57,748 nt of DNA. It comes from Microbacterium paludicola. Lineage in GTDB: Bacteria > Actinomycetota > Actinomycetes > Actinomycetales > Microbacteriaceae. The stretch spans positions 1 through 57,748 of the forward strand of contig NZ_JADGLL010000020.1 of the NCBI RefSeq assembly GCF_015235415.1, written 5' to 3'. The first letter of the stretch is position 1; every line of letters begins with the position of its first letter. The translations under genes and the position numbers were made by a program. The notes below the pieces were generated by a model that was not told where the DNA came from, made no database searches, and worked only from the letters and a program-made list of their open reading frames with translations. Below, piece by piece: positions 25,567-34,420 of the stretch.

Positions 25567-28500
25567 GCGTGGGACTCCGCGGCCCGGGAGAAAGTGGCCT
25601 CCGGTTCCGGCACGTCGAAGACGACGTTCGCCAGTCGCGACGCGCGGCGCTCCGGATTCGACACGGACGTGATCGCGCCGACATAGGGCTCGAGGGTCTG
25701 CAGCAGCTTTTGCGGTGTGGCCAGGATCATGTGGAAGCCGAACGCGCGGAAGACATCCATCGCGTTGCGCGTGTAGCGGCTGTCCGCCTTGTCGAAGGCC
25801 TCATCGAGAACGATGGAGCCGAAGCCCGGCACATCGCTCTCCTCTTCGGTCAGCTGATAACGCAAGGCGGCCGCGAGGCAGAAGATCACGAGCTTCTGCC
25901 TCTGCCCGCCCGACAGCCCCTCGGCGGAGTCGTACACGCGCACCACTCGGCCGGCCAGGTCCTTCTCGCGTGCCAGGAAGCTCACATGGAGCCGCGTGTC
26001 GAGCACACGGGAACGCCAGTCGACGTCGACCCGATCCTTCGACCCGAGCCGACCGATCACCCGCTGCAGCACCGCGAACCGTTGCTCGGCGCCCGAGGCC
26101 GATTCGTCAGCCCAGTTCCCTTCCACAATGCGCCGCAGCGAGGTCAGGAACTCGTCGACCTCGGGCGAACGCGCCGTCTTCACATCGATCTCGAGAAAGC
26201 GGTCTGCGCCCTCGAACGGCGATCGCCCGAGGGACGCGTTAACCGGCAGCACACGCTCGCGGATCGCCGCAGGGGCATCACGCAGGTCGCTTAGCAGGTG
26301 CGCGACGACGTCCTGCGAGCGCTCGCGCAGCAGCCGACGGAACTCACCCTCCTTGTCCGGCAGTCCGCGCGCCAGGATGCCGTCGCGAAGCTCGCGATAC
26401 CCGTATCGGTCGCCGATCTCGGCCGTCAGCTCGGAGGATGCCGCCGGCCAGGCGTGCCGGAACTCGGCGGCACGTGCCGCGAATCCGGCCTCAGCATCCG
26501 CCATGCGCGCGGCCGCGGCGTCCTTCTGCCGGGACAGCGCCGATTGCACGGCTCGGGCGACAGCATCCGCGGTCTCGAGGGTGAGCGAGCGCTTCTCGGC
26601 GCGAAAGTGCATCTCCAGCGCGACCCGCACGGACTCGTCCAGGATCGCGGCGGGCGCGGCCTCCAGCTCCGCGATCTGAGTCGTGACCCGCCCCAGCGCA
26701 TCACGGGCGATCGCCTCATCGCCGTGCGCCTTGGTGCTCCGTTCGTCTGCTTCGCGCAACCGCTCGCTCGCCCGAGTCGCTGCGTCCTGCGCCTCGCGGA
26801 GACTGCCCGACTCCGAGGTCAGAGCATCGAGCTCGGCCCGCCGCTCACGGGTGACAGCGGCGGCCGACGCCGTGTCGATGCGGTCCCACGTGTGAATCTG
26901 GATGCGCCGGAACACCTGCTGACGGGTCCGCGCCGCATCGCGTGCGGTGTCGGCGTGCGTTTCGGCTTCCTTCGCTGCCCGAGCGGTGGCTTCTGCGGCG
27001 CGACGCCGTTCGAGCAGCGCGTCCAGCCGCGCCGCCGTATCCCCGCCGAGCTTCCACCGGGTCGCGTCGCCGACGGCCGCGCGATCATCCTTCTCGTAAC
27101 GGCGTGCGGTGCGCTTGACGAGCCCGCCGATCGTCACTCCGCGGTCGACGTCATCCAGGTCGTCGGGATGGTCGACGCAGGCGTAGTCGTACTCTGTGGC
27201 GATCCGCCGGCGCAGGAACACGTCGAAGGTGCCGTCTGCCACGTTCACACGGTGCACCAGAGAGCGCGGATCCTTCGGGCGCCGAGGCTCGTCTACGGCG
27301 TGCGGAACCGCCTCGATGACAAGGCGCACCGCGAGCGACCGCGATTCCGCGGCACGGCGCGTCGCGGCCAGGTGCTCGTCGCGCACGAGCAGCACAGTCG
27401 CCAGAGGCGCGAGGACGCGCTCGATCGCGCCTCGCCAGTCGGCGTGTTCCGGTCGGACCGAGACGAGCTCGCCCGCAAACGGCAGAGCCTTCTCCGGGAG
27501 CGACAACGACGACGCCAGGAAGCGCCGGGCAGCGAGCAGCTTCGGGTCGAGGTTGCTGCGGTGGTCGCGCAGCGCGCGGATCTTCGCGTCCAGGTCCTCG
27601 ACCGCCTTGCGCGACGCGCTCGCAGCATCCCGCACGTCGTATGCGACGGCCGGCACCTCACGCGCGGCTTCCGTCGTGGCGGCCTCGATCAGCTCTGCGA
27701 ACTGCGCCGCGTCGGCCGGCATCGGCGCACCGATCTGGTCGAGCTCATGCGCGAGCGCAGCGCGCGCCCGTGCGACGGTGCGCTCGTTCTCCTCGGCCGC
27801 CTCGACACGCTCCTGCAGCAGCTCGATGCGCGCACCGCCCTCGTCGCGCACCCGTGCCCTCGCGGTGTCCAGTGATTCGGCGGCGAGCCGTTGCTCTCGC
27901 ATCGCATCCGCCCGCGCACCCTCCGCGCGAGCCAGCGCGGCCCGAGCCGGGCCCACAGCGTCCCGCGCCAGCTGGAGCTTGAGCGCCGTGGTGAACGGCT
28001 CGACGGCGTCGTGCAACCCCGAGGCGATCTTCATCTCGGCACCGGCGTCGTCGAATGCTGTGATCGCCGCGTCGATCTTGCGGAGGGCGTCGGCCTGTCT
28101 GCGGAGGTCGACGACGTGTGCGTGTGCGGCCTCGAGCTCGGTGAACTGCTCGACCGCGGTGTCGGCGCGTGCGAAAGTGCCAGGGTGGTCGAGCATGAAC
28201 CCCCGGAACAGCGCGTCGAGGGTTCCCAGGTTCTTCGCCGACTGTGTGCGGTGCAGAAGCTGCAGCGTGGCGTCGGAGCGGAAGCCGAACTGGCGGACCA
28301 CGCGCTCGTGGAAGCGGCCGTGTCGTCCGCCGGTCGTGATCAGCGCGTCCGGCAGCGCCTTCGACATGCGCCGCGCATCGATGCCACCCTCAACATGGGG
28401 CTGGAAGGACAGCAGTCCGACGTCACCTCGGAGGAAGACACGCGCGTCCTTCAGCGCCGTCGGCTCGGTGCGGGTCCCCGGGGCATGGAACAGTCGCACA

Positions 28501-28913
28501 AGCGTGACGGGCTCATCCTGCAGGTTGTCGTAACGCAACAGGATGCCGCTCCACGTCGCCTTGGAGCGGAGGTACGTGGTCGTAGCGCGATCGGCGCTCT
28601 CGTCGGCCTCCTTGCTCCAGGCCCCGCGCACGTAGCTCATCAGGGTGCGATCGCTCTGGCGAGACGCGCCATCCTGCGCCGCCGCGTTCAGTCGCAGCCA
28701 CTGCTGCGGCGTGAGCGCCGCCGCGATGGCGTCGAGAAGCGAGGACTTGCCCGAACCGGATGCGCCAGTGAAGAGATGGCCATGCCGTGCCACGTCTATC
28801 GCAACATGGCCCGAGAACGTGCCCCAGTTCACCAGCTCGATTCGCGCGAGCCGCCACTGTCCGACGCGCTCGACGTCTGCGGCCTCATCGTCGGGGAACG
28901 TGAGCATCGTCAT
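25563..28913 (-). CDS. jetC: Wadjet SMC-like ATPase JetC
   Basis: 1116 residues. The head halves are at the two ends: Walker A GASGSGKS at residues 50-57, and at the C-terminus the ABC signature LSGGQRQKLVIF and Walker B SIVLDEAFDKAD. Between them are long Ala/Arg/Glu-rich coiled-coil arms and a hinge-like segment. The family is the MukB/EptC-like SMC of Wadjet, which with JetA (kleisin) and JetB (KITE) extrudes DNA loops. ATG 28913 overlaps the jetB stop. Nothing is missing, so the motor should be functional. Confidence 0.94.
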   Translation of the reverse strand: MTMLTFPDDEAADVERVGQWRLARIELVNWGTFSGHVAIDVARHGHLFTGASGSGKSSLLDAIAAALTPQQWLRLNAAAQDGASRQSDRTLMSYVRGAWSKEADESADRATTTYLRSKATWSGILLRYDNLQDEPVTLVRLFHAPGTRTEPTALKDARVFLRGDVGLLSFQPHVEGGIDARRMSKALPDALITTGGRHGRFHERVVRQFGFRSDATLQLLHRTQSAKNLGTLDALFRGFMLDHPGTFARADTAVEQFTELEAAHAHVVDLRRQADALRKIDAAITAFDDAGAEMKIASGLHDAVEPFTTALKLQLARDAVGPARAALARAEGARADAMREQRLAAESLDTARARVRDEGGARIELLQERVEAAEENERTVARARAALAHELDQIGAPMPADAAQFAELIEAATTEAAREVPAVAYDVRDAASASRKAVEDLDAKIRALRDHRSNLDPKLLAARRFLASSLSLPEKALPFAGELVSVRPEHADWRGAIERVLAPLATVLLVRDEHLAATRRAAESRSLAVRLVIEAVPHAVDEPRRPKDPRSLVHRVNVADGTFDVFLRRRIATEYDYACVDHPDDLDDVDRGVTIGGLVKRTARRYEKDDRAAVGDATRWKLGGDTAARLDALLERRRAAEATARAAKEAETHADTARDAARTRQQVFRRIQIHTWDRIDTASAAAVTRERRAELDALTSESGSLREAQDAATRASERLREADERSTKAHGDEAIARDALGRVTTQIAELEAAPAAILDESVRVALEMHFRAEKRSLTLETADAVARAVQSALSRQKDAAAARMADAEAGFAARAAEFRHAWPAASSELTAEIGDRYGYRELRDGILARGLPDKEGEFRRLLRERSQDVVAHLLSDLRDAPAAIRERVLPVNASLGRSPFEGADRFLEIDVKTARSPEVDEFLTSLRRIVEGNWADESASGAEQRFAVLQRVIGRLGSKDRVDVDWRSRVLDTRLHVSFLAREKDLAGRVVRVYDSAEGLSGGQRQKLVIFCLAAALRYQLTEEESDVPGFGSIVLDEAFDKADSRYTRNAMDVFRAFGFHMILATPQKLLQTLEPYVGAITSVSNPERRASRLANVVFDVPEPEATFSRAAESHA

Positions 28914-29569
28914 TCGGAATCGTCCTCCACGCCCGTCTCCTCTGCGCGGATCCCGTCGCGCCCCTCGCGTGCGATCCTCTGGTACTCATCGGTGATCGCG
29001 CGGATCTGGTCGGCATCCACGATCATCCGGATCACCGGTGAGATCTCCGCACGGTCGTCGCCGACCGCGTGGAGCACGCGCAGCTTGTTCTGCATCTTGT
29101 TCCAGGAAGAGTTCAGCCGGCTCGCGAAATCCTTCTCGTCGCGATCGCTTGTGCGGAACACGGCGAGCTGCTCGAAGACCTCGGCCTTTCCGACGATGAC
29201 GCGTCCTCGCCCCTCCTCACTCAGCAGGGTCTGGCGCAGGATGAGCAGCATCGCGGTGTCGAGGAACGTGAGCGCTTCCGACCGCACGGCCCGAGGGGCC
29301 TCGTCGGACGGGGCGTTGCGGACGAAGGCGAGCTCGTTGTCCCGGTCGACGACGAGCTCGAGGAAGAGATCAGCCAGACGGGACCGGATGATCCGCTCGT
29401 CGCTGAGGAGCACTGCCCAGAGCTGCGCCTCGCGCGCTCCTGAGAGGTAGGGGCCGCGAATCAATCTCAGCAGCACACGCCGTGTGCGATCGGGCAGCTC
29501 GCCGCTGTCACCGGTCCAGAGCCCCTCGCGTCCGTCGATCGCCTCATCGGTCTCGTTGACGTCCGTCAT
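28910..29569 (-). CDS. jetB: Wadjet KITE-like subunit JetB (DUF4194)
   Basis: 219 residues, the usual size of DUF4194 proteins. Recognisable stretches are the wHTH region LFLELVVDRDNELAFVRNAP, LTFLDTAMLLILRQTLLSEEGRGRVIVGKAEVFEQL and LNSSWNKMQNKLRVLHAV. In Wadjet it is the MukE/KITE-type dimer that bridges JetA and JetC. ATG 29569 overlaps the jetA stop and its stop overlaps the jetC start, so the subunits are translationally coupled. Confidence 0.9.
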   Translation of the reverse strand: MTDVNETDEAIDGREGLWTGDSGELPDRTRRVLLRLIRGPYLSGAREAQLWAVLLSDERIIRSRLADLFLELVVDRDNELAFVRNAPSDEAPRAVRSEALTFLDTAMLLILRQTLLSEEGRGRVIVGKAEVFEQLAVFRTSDRDEKDFASRLNSSWNKMQNKLRVLHAVGDDRAEISPVIRMIVDADQIRAITDEYQRIAREGRDGIRAEETGVEDDSE

Positions 29570-31017
29570 CCCACTGCTCCTGTGAATCGGTGCGCAGCGA
29601 CGAGCGCCGCGCGCGTCACGCCGTCCGCTCCCTGCCAGACGAGCACTTCAGGCTCGTCGTCGACCGTCCCCTGCTCGGCAGCGAGGGACAGCAGTCCTAC
29701 GACGCTGCCGACGCCCTGGGTCGCGGGGTACCGGGCCAGGACGTCCGCCACCGTGCACGTTGCACGGCTGGCGAGCACGTCGTTGACGTTGCGGGTGAGC
29801 TCATCGAAGTCGATCTCGGTCTCGCGAGCCAGCGCGCGCAGCTCTTCGAGACTGGCGACCGCTGTCTCCTGGGAGGCGACCTCAGCCGCGGCATCCAGCT
29901 CGGCGGGATCGTGGACGTCCACCGCGCCGATACTCGACAGTGCGACCGCCGAGAGATCGAGCGTCAGAGACGTCGGCGTCCATGGCCGGATATGCGGAGC
30001 CGCCTCGACGCCGGCGTGCTGCGCCTCGCGCAGGAGCCCGCGGAGCACGCGATCGCGCTGGTAGTCCTGCGACTGCACGTAGCGGCGCAACGCGCGCGCG
30101 AACATCGTGATGACGTCGTGGATCTCAGCACTGCGTCCCTTGAGCGTCGCCAGAAACCCACGAAGCGCCCGGCGCTCGTCGGATGACAGATCCCGCGCGA
30201 ATCCCCGGTCGAGGACGCGGCGGATGTCGGCCTCGAACGCCGCACCGAGCGCCGGATCGAGGACGAGCTGCGCGAACGCCGCAAAGCTGCGGCCCGCATC
30301 CGACTCGGAGATGTGGTCTATACCCCGGAACACCTCATCGACCACCGCGACCTGTGACACGTCGGACTCGACGATCTTCGCGCGCAGAGAGGCGTTCAGA
30401 GCTTCGAACTCCGCACGAACCCGCGCGAAGTCGTCGGGCACATCCGCCGCCTGCGCGAGCAGGTCCCGCACGCGCTCGAGGGCGCGGTCGGCATCGAGTG
30501 CGCCCTCGTCGCCCGATCGCAGGTTGGCGATGCGTTGCTCGATGCTCGCGATCTCCTCCTCGAGAAGCGCGATCCGCACCGAGGCATCGGGATCTGTGTC
30601 GATCGCGAGCCTGCGCACCTGCGCCGCGATGCTGGCGAGGCGCGACTCCGTCGCGCTCGACCGAGGTGCAGCCCGTCCCTGCAGGAACCGGATGCCGGCG
30701 ATCGCGTCGGGAGATAGCTCGAACGTCTCACCGCGCGCCTCTGAGGAGGGCCGCCGCACGAGGAATCCTGCCACGCGCCACTCGGCGCAGTATCCCTTCC
30801 CGCTCAGCGGCAACACGACGCCTTGCGCTCGGAGCCGCTCGAGATCGGCGTCGAGTCGCTCGTACAGCTCTTCCGCGTCGATCCGCCTCTCGTCGCCGCC
30901 GAGGTGCACCCCGAGCAGCCCGGCGATCACGGCCCCGTTGTGGGACCGCAGCAGGCGCCACGCCGTATCTCGCTCGACGAGCTGAGCGAGCTCCAGAACC
31001 TGGGCGACGGCGGGCAC
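29566..31017 (-). CDS. jetA: Wadjet kleisin-like subunit JetA (DUF3375)
   Basis: 483 residues, normal for DUF3375. The N-terminus contains AWRLLRSHNGAVIAGLLGVHL. Long helical segments follow (LLEEEIASIEQRIANLRSG), then VVDEVFRGIDHISESDAGRSFAAF and ALRRYVQSQDYQRDRVLRGLL. It is the kleisin of the Wadjet SMC complex and the first gene of the operon. The start is a GTG at 31017; no convincing ribosome site is seen. A TTGACG box 32 bases upstream (31049-31054, reverse strand) and a CACAAT at 31024-31029 suggest that the transcript may begin at or near the start codon. The start is therefore less certain than the function. Confidence 0.9.
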   Translation of the reverse strand: MPAVAQVLELAQLVERDTAWRLLRSHNGAVIAGLLGVHLGGDERRIDAEELYERLDADLERLRAQGVVLPLSGKGYCAEWRVAGFLVRRPSSEARGETFELSPDAIAGIRFLQGRAAPRSSATESRLASIAAQVRRLAIDTDPDASVRIALLEEEIASIEQRIANLRSGDEGALDADRALERVRDLLAQAADVPDDFARVRAEFEALNASLRAKIVESDVSQVAVVDEVFRGIDHISESDAGRSFAAFAQLVLDPALGAAFEADIRRVLDRGFARDLSSDERRALRGFLATLKGRSAEIHDVITMFARALRRYVQSQDYQRDRVLRGLLREAQHAGVEAAPHIRPWTPTSLTLDLSAVALSSIGAVDVHDPAELDAAAEVASQETAVASLEELRALARETEIDFDELTRNVNDVLASRATCTVADVLARYPATQGVGSVVGLLSLAAEQGTVDDEPEVLVWQGADGVTRAALVAAHRFTGAVG

Positions 31018-31177
31018 TCGACCATTGTGGGTCAGGGCTCGGACATTGCGTCAAGCGAGCGGGCGGACGAGCGGCTTCGGCAATGCACCGTTGACCCAAA
31101 TTAGGCCTGCACGAATTGCACAACAGGCTATTGCGCGAACTCGACCTGCGCTTTGGGGGGCCACGGATGTTGTCGAC

Positions 31178-31978
31178 TCAGACAGTGAGCCGCCGCACAT
31201 GGGCGGCGACGAGCGCAGCCAATCGCACTGCGGGCACGTCGATATCGGACAGACGACGCACCTGCCTGGTCAGCGTCCACAACGCAGCAGCCGCATCGCC
31301 TCGCGCACCGCGAAGGCCAACGCCGTCGAGCGCCCACCCGCCGATCTCCTCCGGCGAGTAGGCGTCCACGATCTCCAACAGCCGGTACAGATCCTCGACA
31401 TCACGCGGCTGATGTCGCGAAGCCCAGGCATGCGCCTTGACGACGATGGCTACCTCGACCGGAGGCACGAGCACGACGACCTCGTCGACGGATCCGTCGA
31501 GGAAGGTCACGGCGGCAGAGATCTCGATCGGAGATGCCGCGAGCGCGAGGTGAAGGCCGGGGACTGCGTCGAACTGGCGGCCGCCGTGGGTCTCGGCGCG
31601 GAAGCGGCTGTCGCGGGAGGGCACCAGGAGATCCGCCTCGAGTCGCGGGACGGGCTGACCGGGGATCGCGAGTTCGGGGACGGGGCGCGCGTAGCTGTTG
31701 CCGGCGGTCGCGACGTAGCCGCGCTCCAAGAGCCGTTCGTGGAGAATCCCGGATCCGGCGAGTTCGGTCGTGATCGCGGTGTCCGCGTCGCGGGTACGAC
31801 GGGGTTGCACACCCGGAACCGGGAATGCGGTCAGCAGCAGCGAGGCCATCTGACCTCCGACGATCCGCGCGTCCTCCCCCGCGGTGATCCTGGCCACGTC
31901 GGCGAGGGCGCGCAGCGCCAGCTCGTCGGCGCGGGAGGTGGCGACGAGCTCCGCGCGCCGGGTCACGACCACAGCCAT
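31178..31978 (-). CDS. Nucleotidyltransferase-fold protein, putative type IV toxin (AbiEii-like)
   Basis: 266 residues. The nucleotidyltransferase core shows VGGQMASLLL followed by RRTRDADTAI, the helical-turn and Asp-x-Asp metal motif, then a third acidic strand in PRLEADLLVP. PPVEVAIVVKAHAWASRHQPRDVEDLYRLLE is typical of AbiEii/COG2253-like toxins, where a Lys and a late Asp-Leu helix follow the core. The 16-base overlap with the preceding winged-helix gene marks a two-gene unit like AbiEi-AbiEii. Such pairs act in phage defence by modifying nucleotides or tRNA; the activity here is untested. It lies between Wadjet and the tRNA attachment site. Confidence 0.7.
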   Translation of the reverse strand: MAVVVTRRAELVATSRADELALRALADVARITAGEDARIVGGQMASLLLTAFPVPGVQPRRTRDADTAITTELAGSGILHERLLERGYVATAGNSYARPVPELAIPGQPVPRLEADLLVPSRDSRFRAETHGGRQFDAVPGLHLALAASPIEISAAVTFLDGSVDEVVVLVPPVEVAIVVKAHAWASRHQPRDVEDLYRLLEIVDAYSPEEIGGWALDGVGLRGARGDAAAALWTLTRQVRRLSDIDVPAVRLAALVAAHVRRLTV

Positions 31979-32949
31979 TCCTCGATCGCTCGAGACGTCA
32001 GCTGGGCGACGGCGTCGGGGACGTCGCCGCCGCGGGTGCGCGACAGGTCCCAGGCCGTGACGAGCGGGTCCGCGAACATCCTGCCGGTCGGCGCTACAGC
32101 GCGTGACATCGGGAGGATCGTCGGATCCTGCGGGATGCGCAGCTCCAGCGTGGCGTCAGCTGCGCGCACCTGAGCGAAGCCGTACGGCTCGAGATCAGGC
32201 ATCGCGGCGACGTAGCCGAGGGCGCGCGTGGGGCGCCGCCAGGGGGCGTAGTTGTCCGCCGCGATGTCACCCGAGAACGCGATGGGGGCCTCCTGCTCGC
32301 GCGCAATCTCCTCCGCCCGCTGCGCCTGCGCAGAGATGCCGCTCGTCGCGGTCCAGTAGGTCGCGAGGCCACGGGCGCCCGGATACTCGCCCAGGAAGCG
32401 ATCGGCGCATTTCCGAGGATCGATTGCTCGCCATCCCTGGGGGGTTCGCTCCAGCAGAGGCGTGAGAGCGAGGAGCTGCTTTCCGACCGCGACATGCGAG
32501 ACACGGAGACGCCTGCCCAACTCGGATTGAGTCCACACGCGCGCAGGGTCCAGCGCGAGCGCACGGAGCACGGCGAACCGCACCCAGCTGACACGAGACA
32601 CGCTCGCCCGCGCCGTGGCAGCGGCTTCCGCCGCACGATGCTCCTCGCCATTGAGCCCGACCATGCCATCGATGACGGCGGCGTAGGCGACCCGCGTGTC
32701 CGTGGCCCGAGCACGCAACGCCCGTCCCGCCCTCGGCACAACGAAAAGCACCCCAGCCTCGTCCGTCCTCAGCGCACTCTGCGCCTGATCGAGCTCAGCT
32801 GGGCTCGGGGAGTGGTTCAGACTCCGCACGTCGTATCGCAACCAGTGAGGTCCATCGACGGCGATCTCGACGTCCCCATGCCCCGCGACACGCACGTCGA
32901 AGCCCGCGTCGCGCAACAACTCGACGCCGCTCGCGCTGTCGACCAACAT
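31963..32949 (-). CDS. Winged-helix protein, putative partner/antitoxin of the nucleotidyltransferase
   Basis: 328 residues. The middle region has a winged-helix motif (VWTQSELGRRLRVSHVAVGKQLLALTPLLERTPQGWRAID). The N-terminal 120 residues resemble the restriction-like/MutS-adjacent folds seen in some regulators (VELLRDAGFDVRVAGHGDVEIAVDG), and the C-terminal part is unassigned. It precedes and overlaps the nucleotidyltransferase gene, as an AbiEi-like antitoxin/repressor would, but is larger than classical AbiEi. A palindrome (32953-32963) lies just upstream of its ATG and may be its operator. The antitoxin role is inference from position and the HTH. Confidence 0.65.
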   Translation of the reverse strand: MLVDSASGVELLRDAGFDVRVAGHGDVEIAVDGPHWLRYDVRSLNHSPSPAELDQAQSALRTDEAGVLFVVPRAGRALRARATDTRVAYAAVIDGMVGLNGEEHRAAEAAATARASVSRVSWVRFAVLRALALDPARVWTQSELGRRLRVSHVAVGKQLLALTPLLERTPQGWRAIDPRKCADRFLGEYPGARGLATYWTATSGISAQAQRAEEIAREQEAPIAFSGDIAADNYAPWRRPTRALGYVAAMPDLEPYGFAQVRAADATLELRIPQDPTILPMSRAVAPTGRMFADPLVTAWDLSRTRGGDVPDAVAQLTSRAIEEWLWS

Positions 32950-32952
32950 GCC

Positions 32953-32963
32953 TGTAACTTACA
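32953..32963. promoter_or_regulatory. Short palindrome at the start of the winged-helix gene
   Basis: TGTAACTTACA is an 11-base perfect palindrome (5-bp arms, one central base), 3 bases upstream of the ATG at 32949 on the reverse strand. It stands in an AT-richer patch and is a plausible autorepression site. Confidence 0.4.
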
Positions 32964-33066
32964 TGGAGAATCTCTATTTGGGTTACGGCCAAGCGAGAAC
33001 ACGGCACTTGGGCACCACGCGCCCCATGACGAAGGCCCCATCCTGCATCGGACAGAGCCTTGTAAA

Positions 33067-33082
33067 CCCCTGTTCAGAGGGG
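33067..33082 (-). terminator. Hairpin following the tRNA-Ser 3' end
   Basis: Reading on the reverse strand, CCCCT and AGGGG arms with a 6-base loop are followed by TTTA, 8 bases after the CCA of the tRNA fragment. It looks like the native terminator of the tRNA gene that originally stood here. Confidence 0.65.
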
Positions 33083-33089
33083 AGAAATG

Positions 33090-33116
33090 TGGCGGAGACG
33101 GAGGGATTTGAACCCC
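33090..33116 (-). other. tRNA-Ser 3'-end fragment, probable ICE attachment site (att core)
   Basis: On the reverse strand the segment reads as the T-loop (TTCAAAT), 3' T-stem, acceptor strand CGTCTCC, discriminator G and CCA of a tRNA-Ser. No 5' half of a tRNA lies to its right: the bases to 33286 contain no anticodon arm or GGAGACG acceptor strand. The 5' T-stem no longer pairs fully, so identity ends near 33115. This is the duplicated 3' end left when an element integrates into a tRNA gene. The element must be on the right, and the complete tRNA-Ser should be beyond 57748. The 170 bases from 33117 to 33286 hold no gene that I can support. Confidence 0.75.
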
Positions 33117-33286
33117 GCCCCCATTCGTTCACTCGCAGGGGTTCGAGCGCGTTCCGCGAACTCGCGGAGGTTCACGGGGGCGTTCGTGGTTGTTCGTGCG
33201 CGCCCAGAAGCGCTCGAATGTTCGCATTTTGTTCGCACGCGCGAGCTGTGAGCGGCGCTCGGAACTGGGCTGGCAGCTACACCACT

Positions 33287-34420
33287 TCAGAACACCGATC
33301 CGCGAACGGAAGTCTGCCAGCGCTCCGGGTCTGCGTTCCAGTTCATCGTATGGTCAGCGTCGAATGTCTCGAGCCGAATGCCGTCTGACCGCAGATGGGC
33401 GAGGTGAGCGACGACCGCGTGCGGAGCGGACGAGTCCTCGACGCCGTGGAGGATCAAGGCCGGAACGGACAGTTCGGCGGCGCGGTCGAGCCAGTCCCAC
33501 TGATCCAACAGGATCACTGCCCGCAGACCGGCGAATCGCGCCAGCGAGCGTTCCTGGAGCCAAGGACGGGCCAGGATGCCGAACCAAGGCGGCAACCCTG
33601 CCCGAGCGCAGTTGGCGCCGATGGCCGACCGCCAGTCGAGCACAGGTGAGTCGAGGACGAGCCTTTCGATGACGCCGTCGAACTCTGGGTCCGCGGCCAG
33701 TTGGAGCGCGATTGCGGCACCCATAGACCATCCGAACATCACGACGCGACGAGCGCCGTGGGAGAGCGCGAACCTAACGGCAGCCCGGACGTCATCGGTT
33801 TCCGTCGCGCCGAGTGTCGACCGGCCAGAGCCCACGCGGGGCCCTTCACCGTCGTTGCGGTATGAGACGACCAGTGACGTCAGCCCAACATCGGCGGCGA
33901 CCAGGACGCCGCGCAACGTGCCGGCGCGCGGGCTTCCCAGCCCGTGGATGTGGATCGCCCAGTGATCGCTCGGACCGCCGGACGGGTGGATGAGCCACGC
34001 GGGGGCCGAACCCGCGGGCGTCTCCACGACGACATCCAGAGCATCCAGCCCAGCGTCGGCGGGATCGCGATAGAAGATGCCGCTCCAGGACGCCCGCACA
34101 CCCGGGCGCAGCTTGGTGTCCGGCGTCATCCCAACCACAGCACGAGTCACCGTCGTGGACCGTTCGTCAACGATGGCACCAAGCCGCACCCAGCCCCCGT
34201 CCTCGAGCCAGAGGTTGTAGCGACCGGGCACCTGAGTGCGCGGGGTGCGGTTGAGCACCACCGCAACCTGTCCGCCGTGTCGAATCACGTCGTGCACCAT
34301 GAGGTCATACACGCGCCCGCCGGGCGGTGCCGTCAGACGTCGGGCGATCACGAAGCCAACCCCGGCTGCGGCCGCCGAGGCGGCCCCAAGACCCGCGGCG
34401 ATGATCGCTAGCGCCCTCAA
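33287..34420 (-). CDS. Membrane-anchored alpha/beta hydrolase
   Basis: 377 residues. One N-terminal membrane helix (about 1-25, Ala-rich) is followed by a 130-residue domain of unknown type and a serine hydrolase domain. The nucleophile is in GWSMG, the oxyanion strand in IHIHGLGS, the acid in LILHGVEDSSAP, and the catalytic His in FDADHTMNW. The active site would face outward. The start is TTG 34420 with AAGGAGGTG upstream, overlapping the stop of the DUF6545 gene. It is the last gene of a coupled four-gene operon with XRE, ImmA/IrrE and DUF6545 genes. The substrate is unknown; esterase or peptidase activity is equally possible. Confidence 0.8.
   Translation of the reverse strand: MRALAIIAAGLGAASAAAAGVGFVIARRLTAPPGGRVYDLMVHDVIRHGGQVAVVLNRTPRTQVPGRYNLWLEDGGWVRLGAIVDERSTTVTRAVVGMTPDTKLRPGVRASWSGIFYRDPADAGLDALDVVVETPAGSAPAWLIHPSGGPSDHWAIHIHGLGSPRAGTLRGVLVAADVGLTSLVVSYRNDGEGPRVGSGRSTLGATETDDVRAAVRFALSHGARRVVMFGWSMGAAIALQLAADPEFDGVIERLVLDSPVLDWRSAIGANCARAGLPPWFGILARPWLQERSLARFAGLRAVILLDQWDWLDRAAELSVPALILHGVEDSSAPHAVVAHLAHLRSDGIRLETFDADHTMNWNADPERWQTSVRGSVF

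Noticed and set aside
24439..31017. The SMC operon as a previously unknown system
   Set aside because: Domain order DUF3375, DUF4194, SMC, DUF3322-DUF2220 is the known Wadjet system. It is reported for its location only.
33090..33180. A complete tRNA-Ser gene
   Set aside because: Only the T-loop to CCA part is present; no anticodon arm, D-arm or 5' acceptor strand can be found in the next 100 bases.
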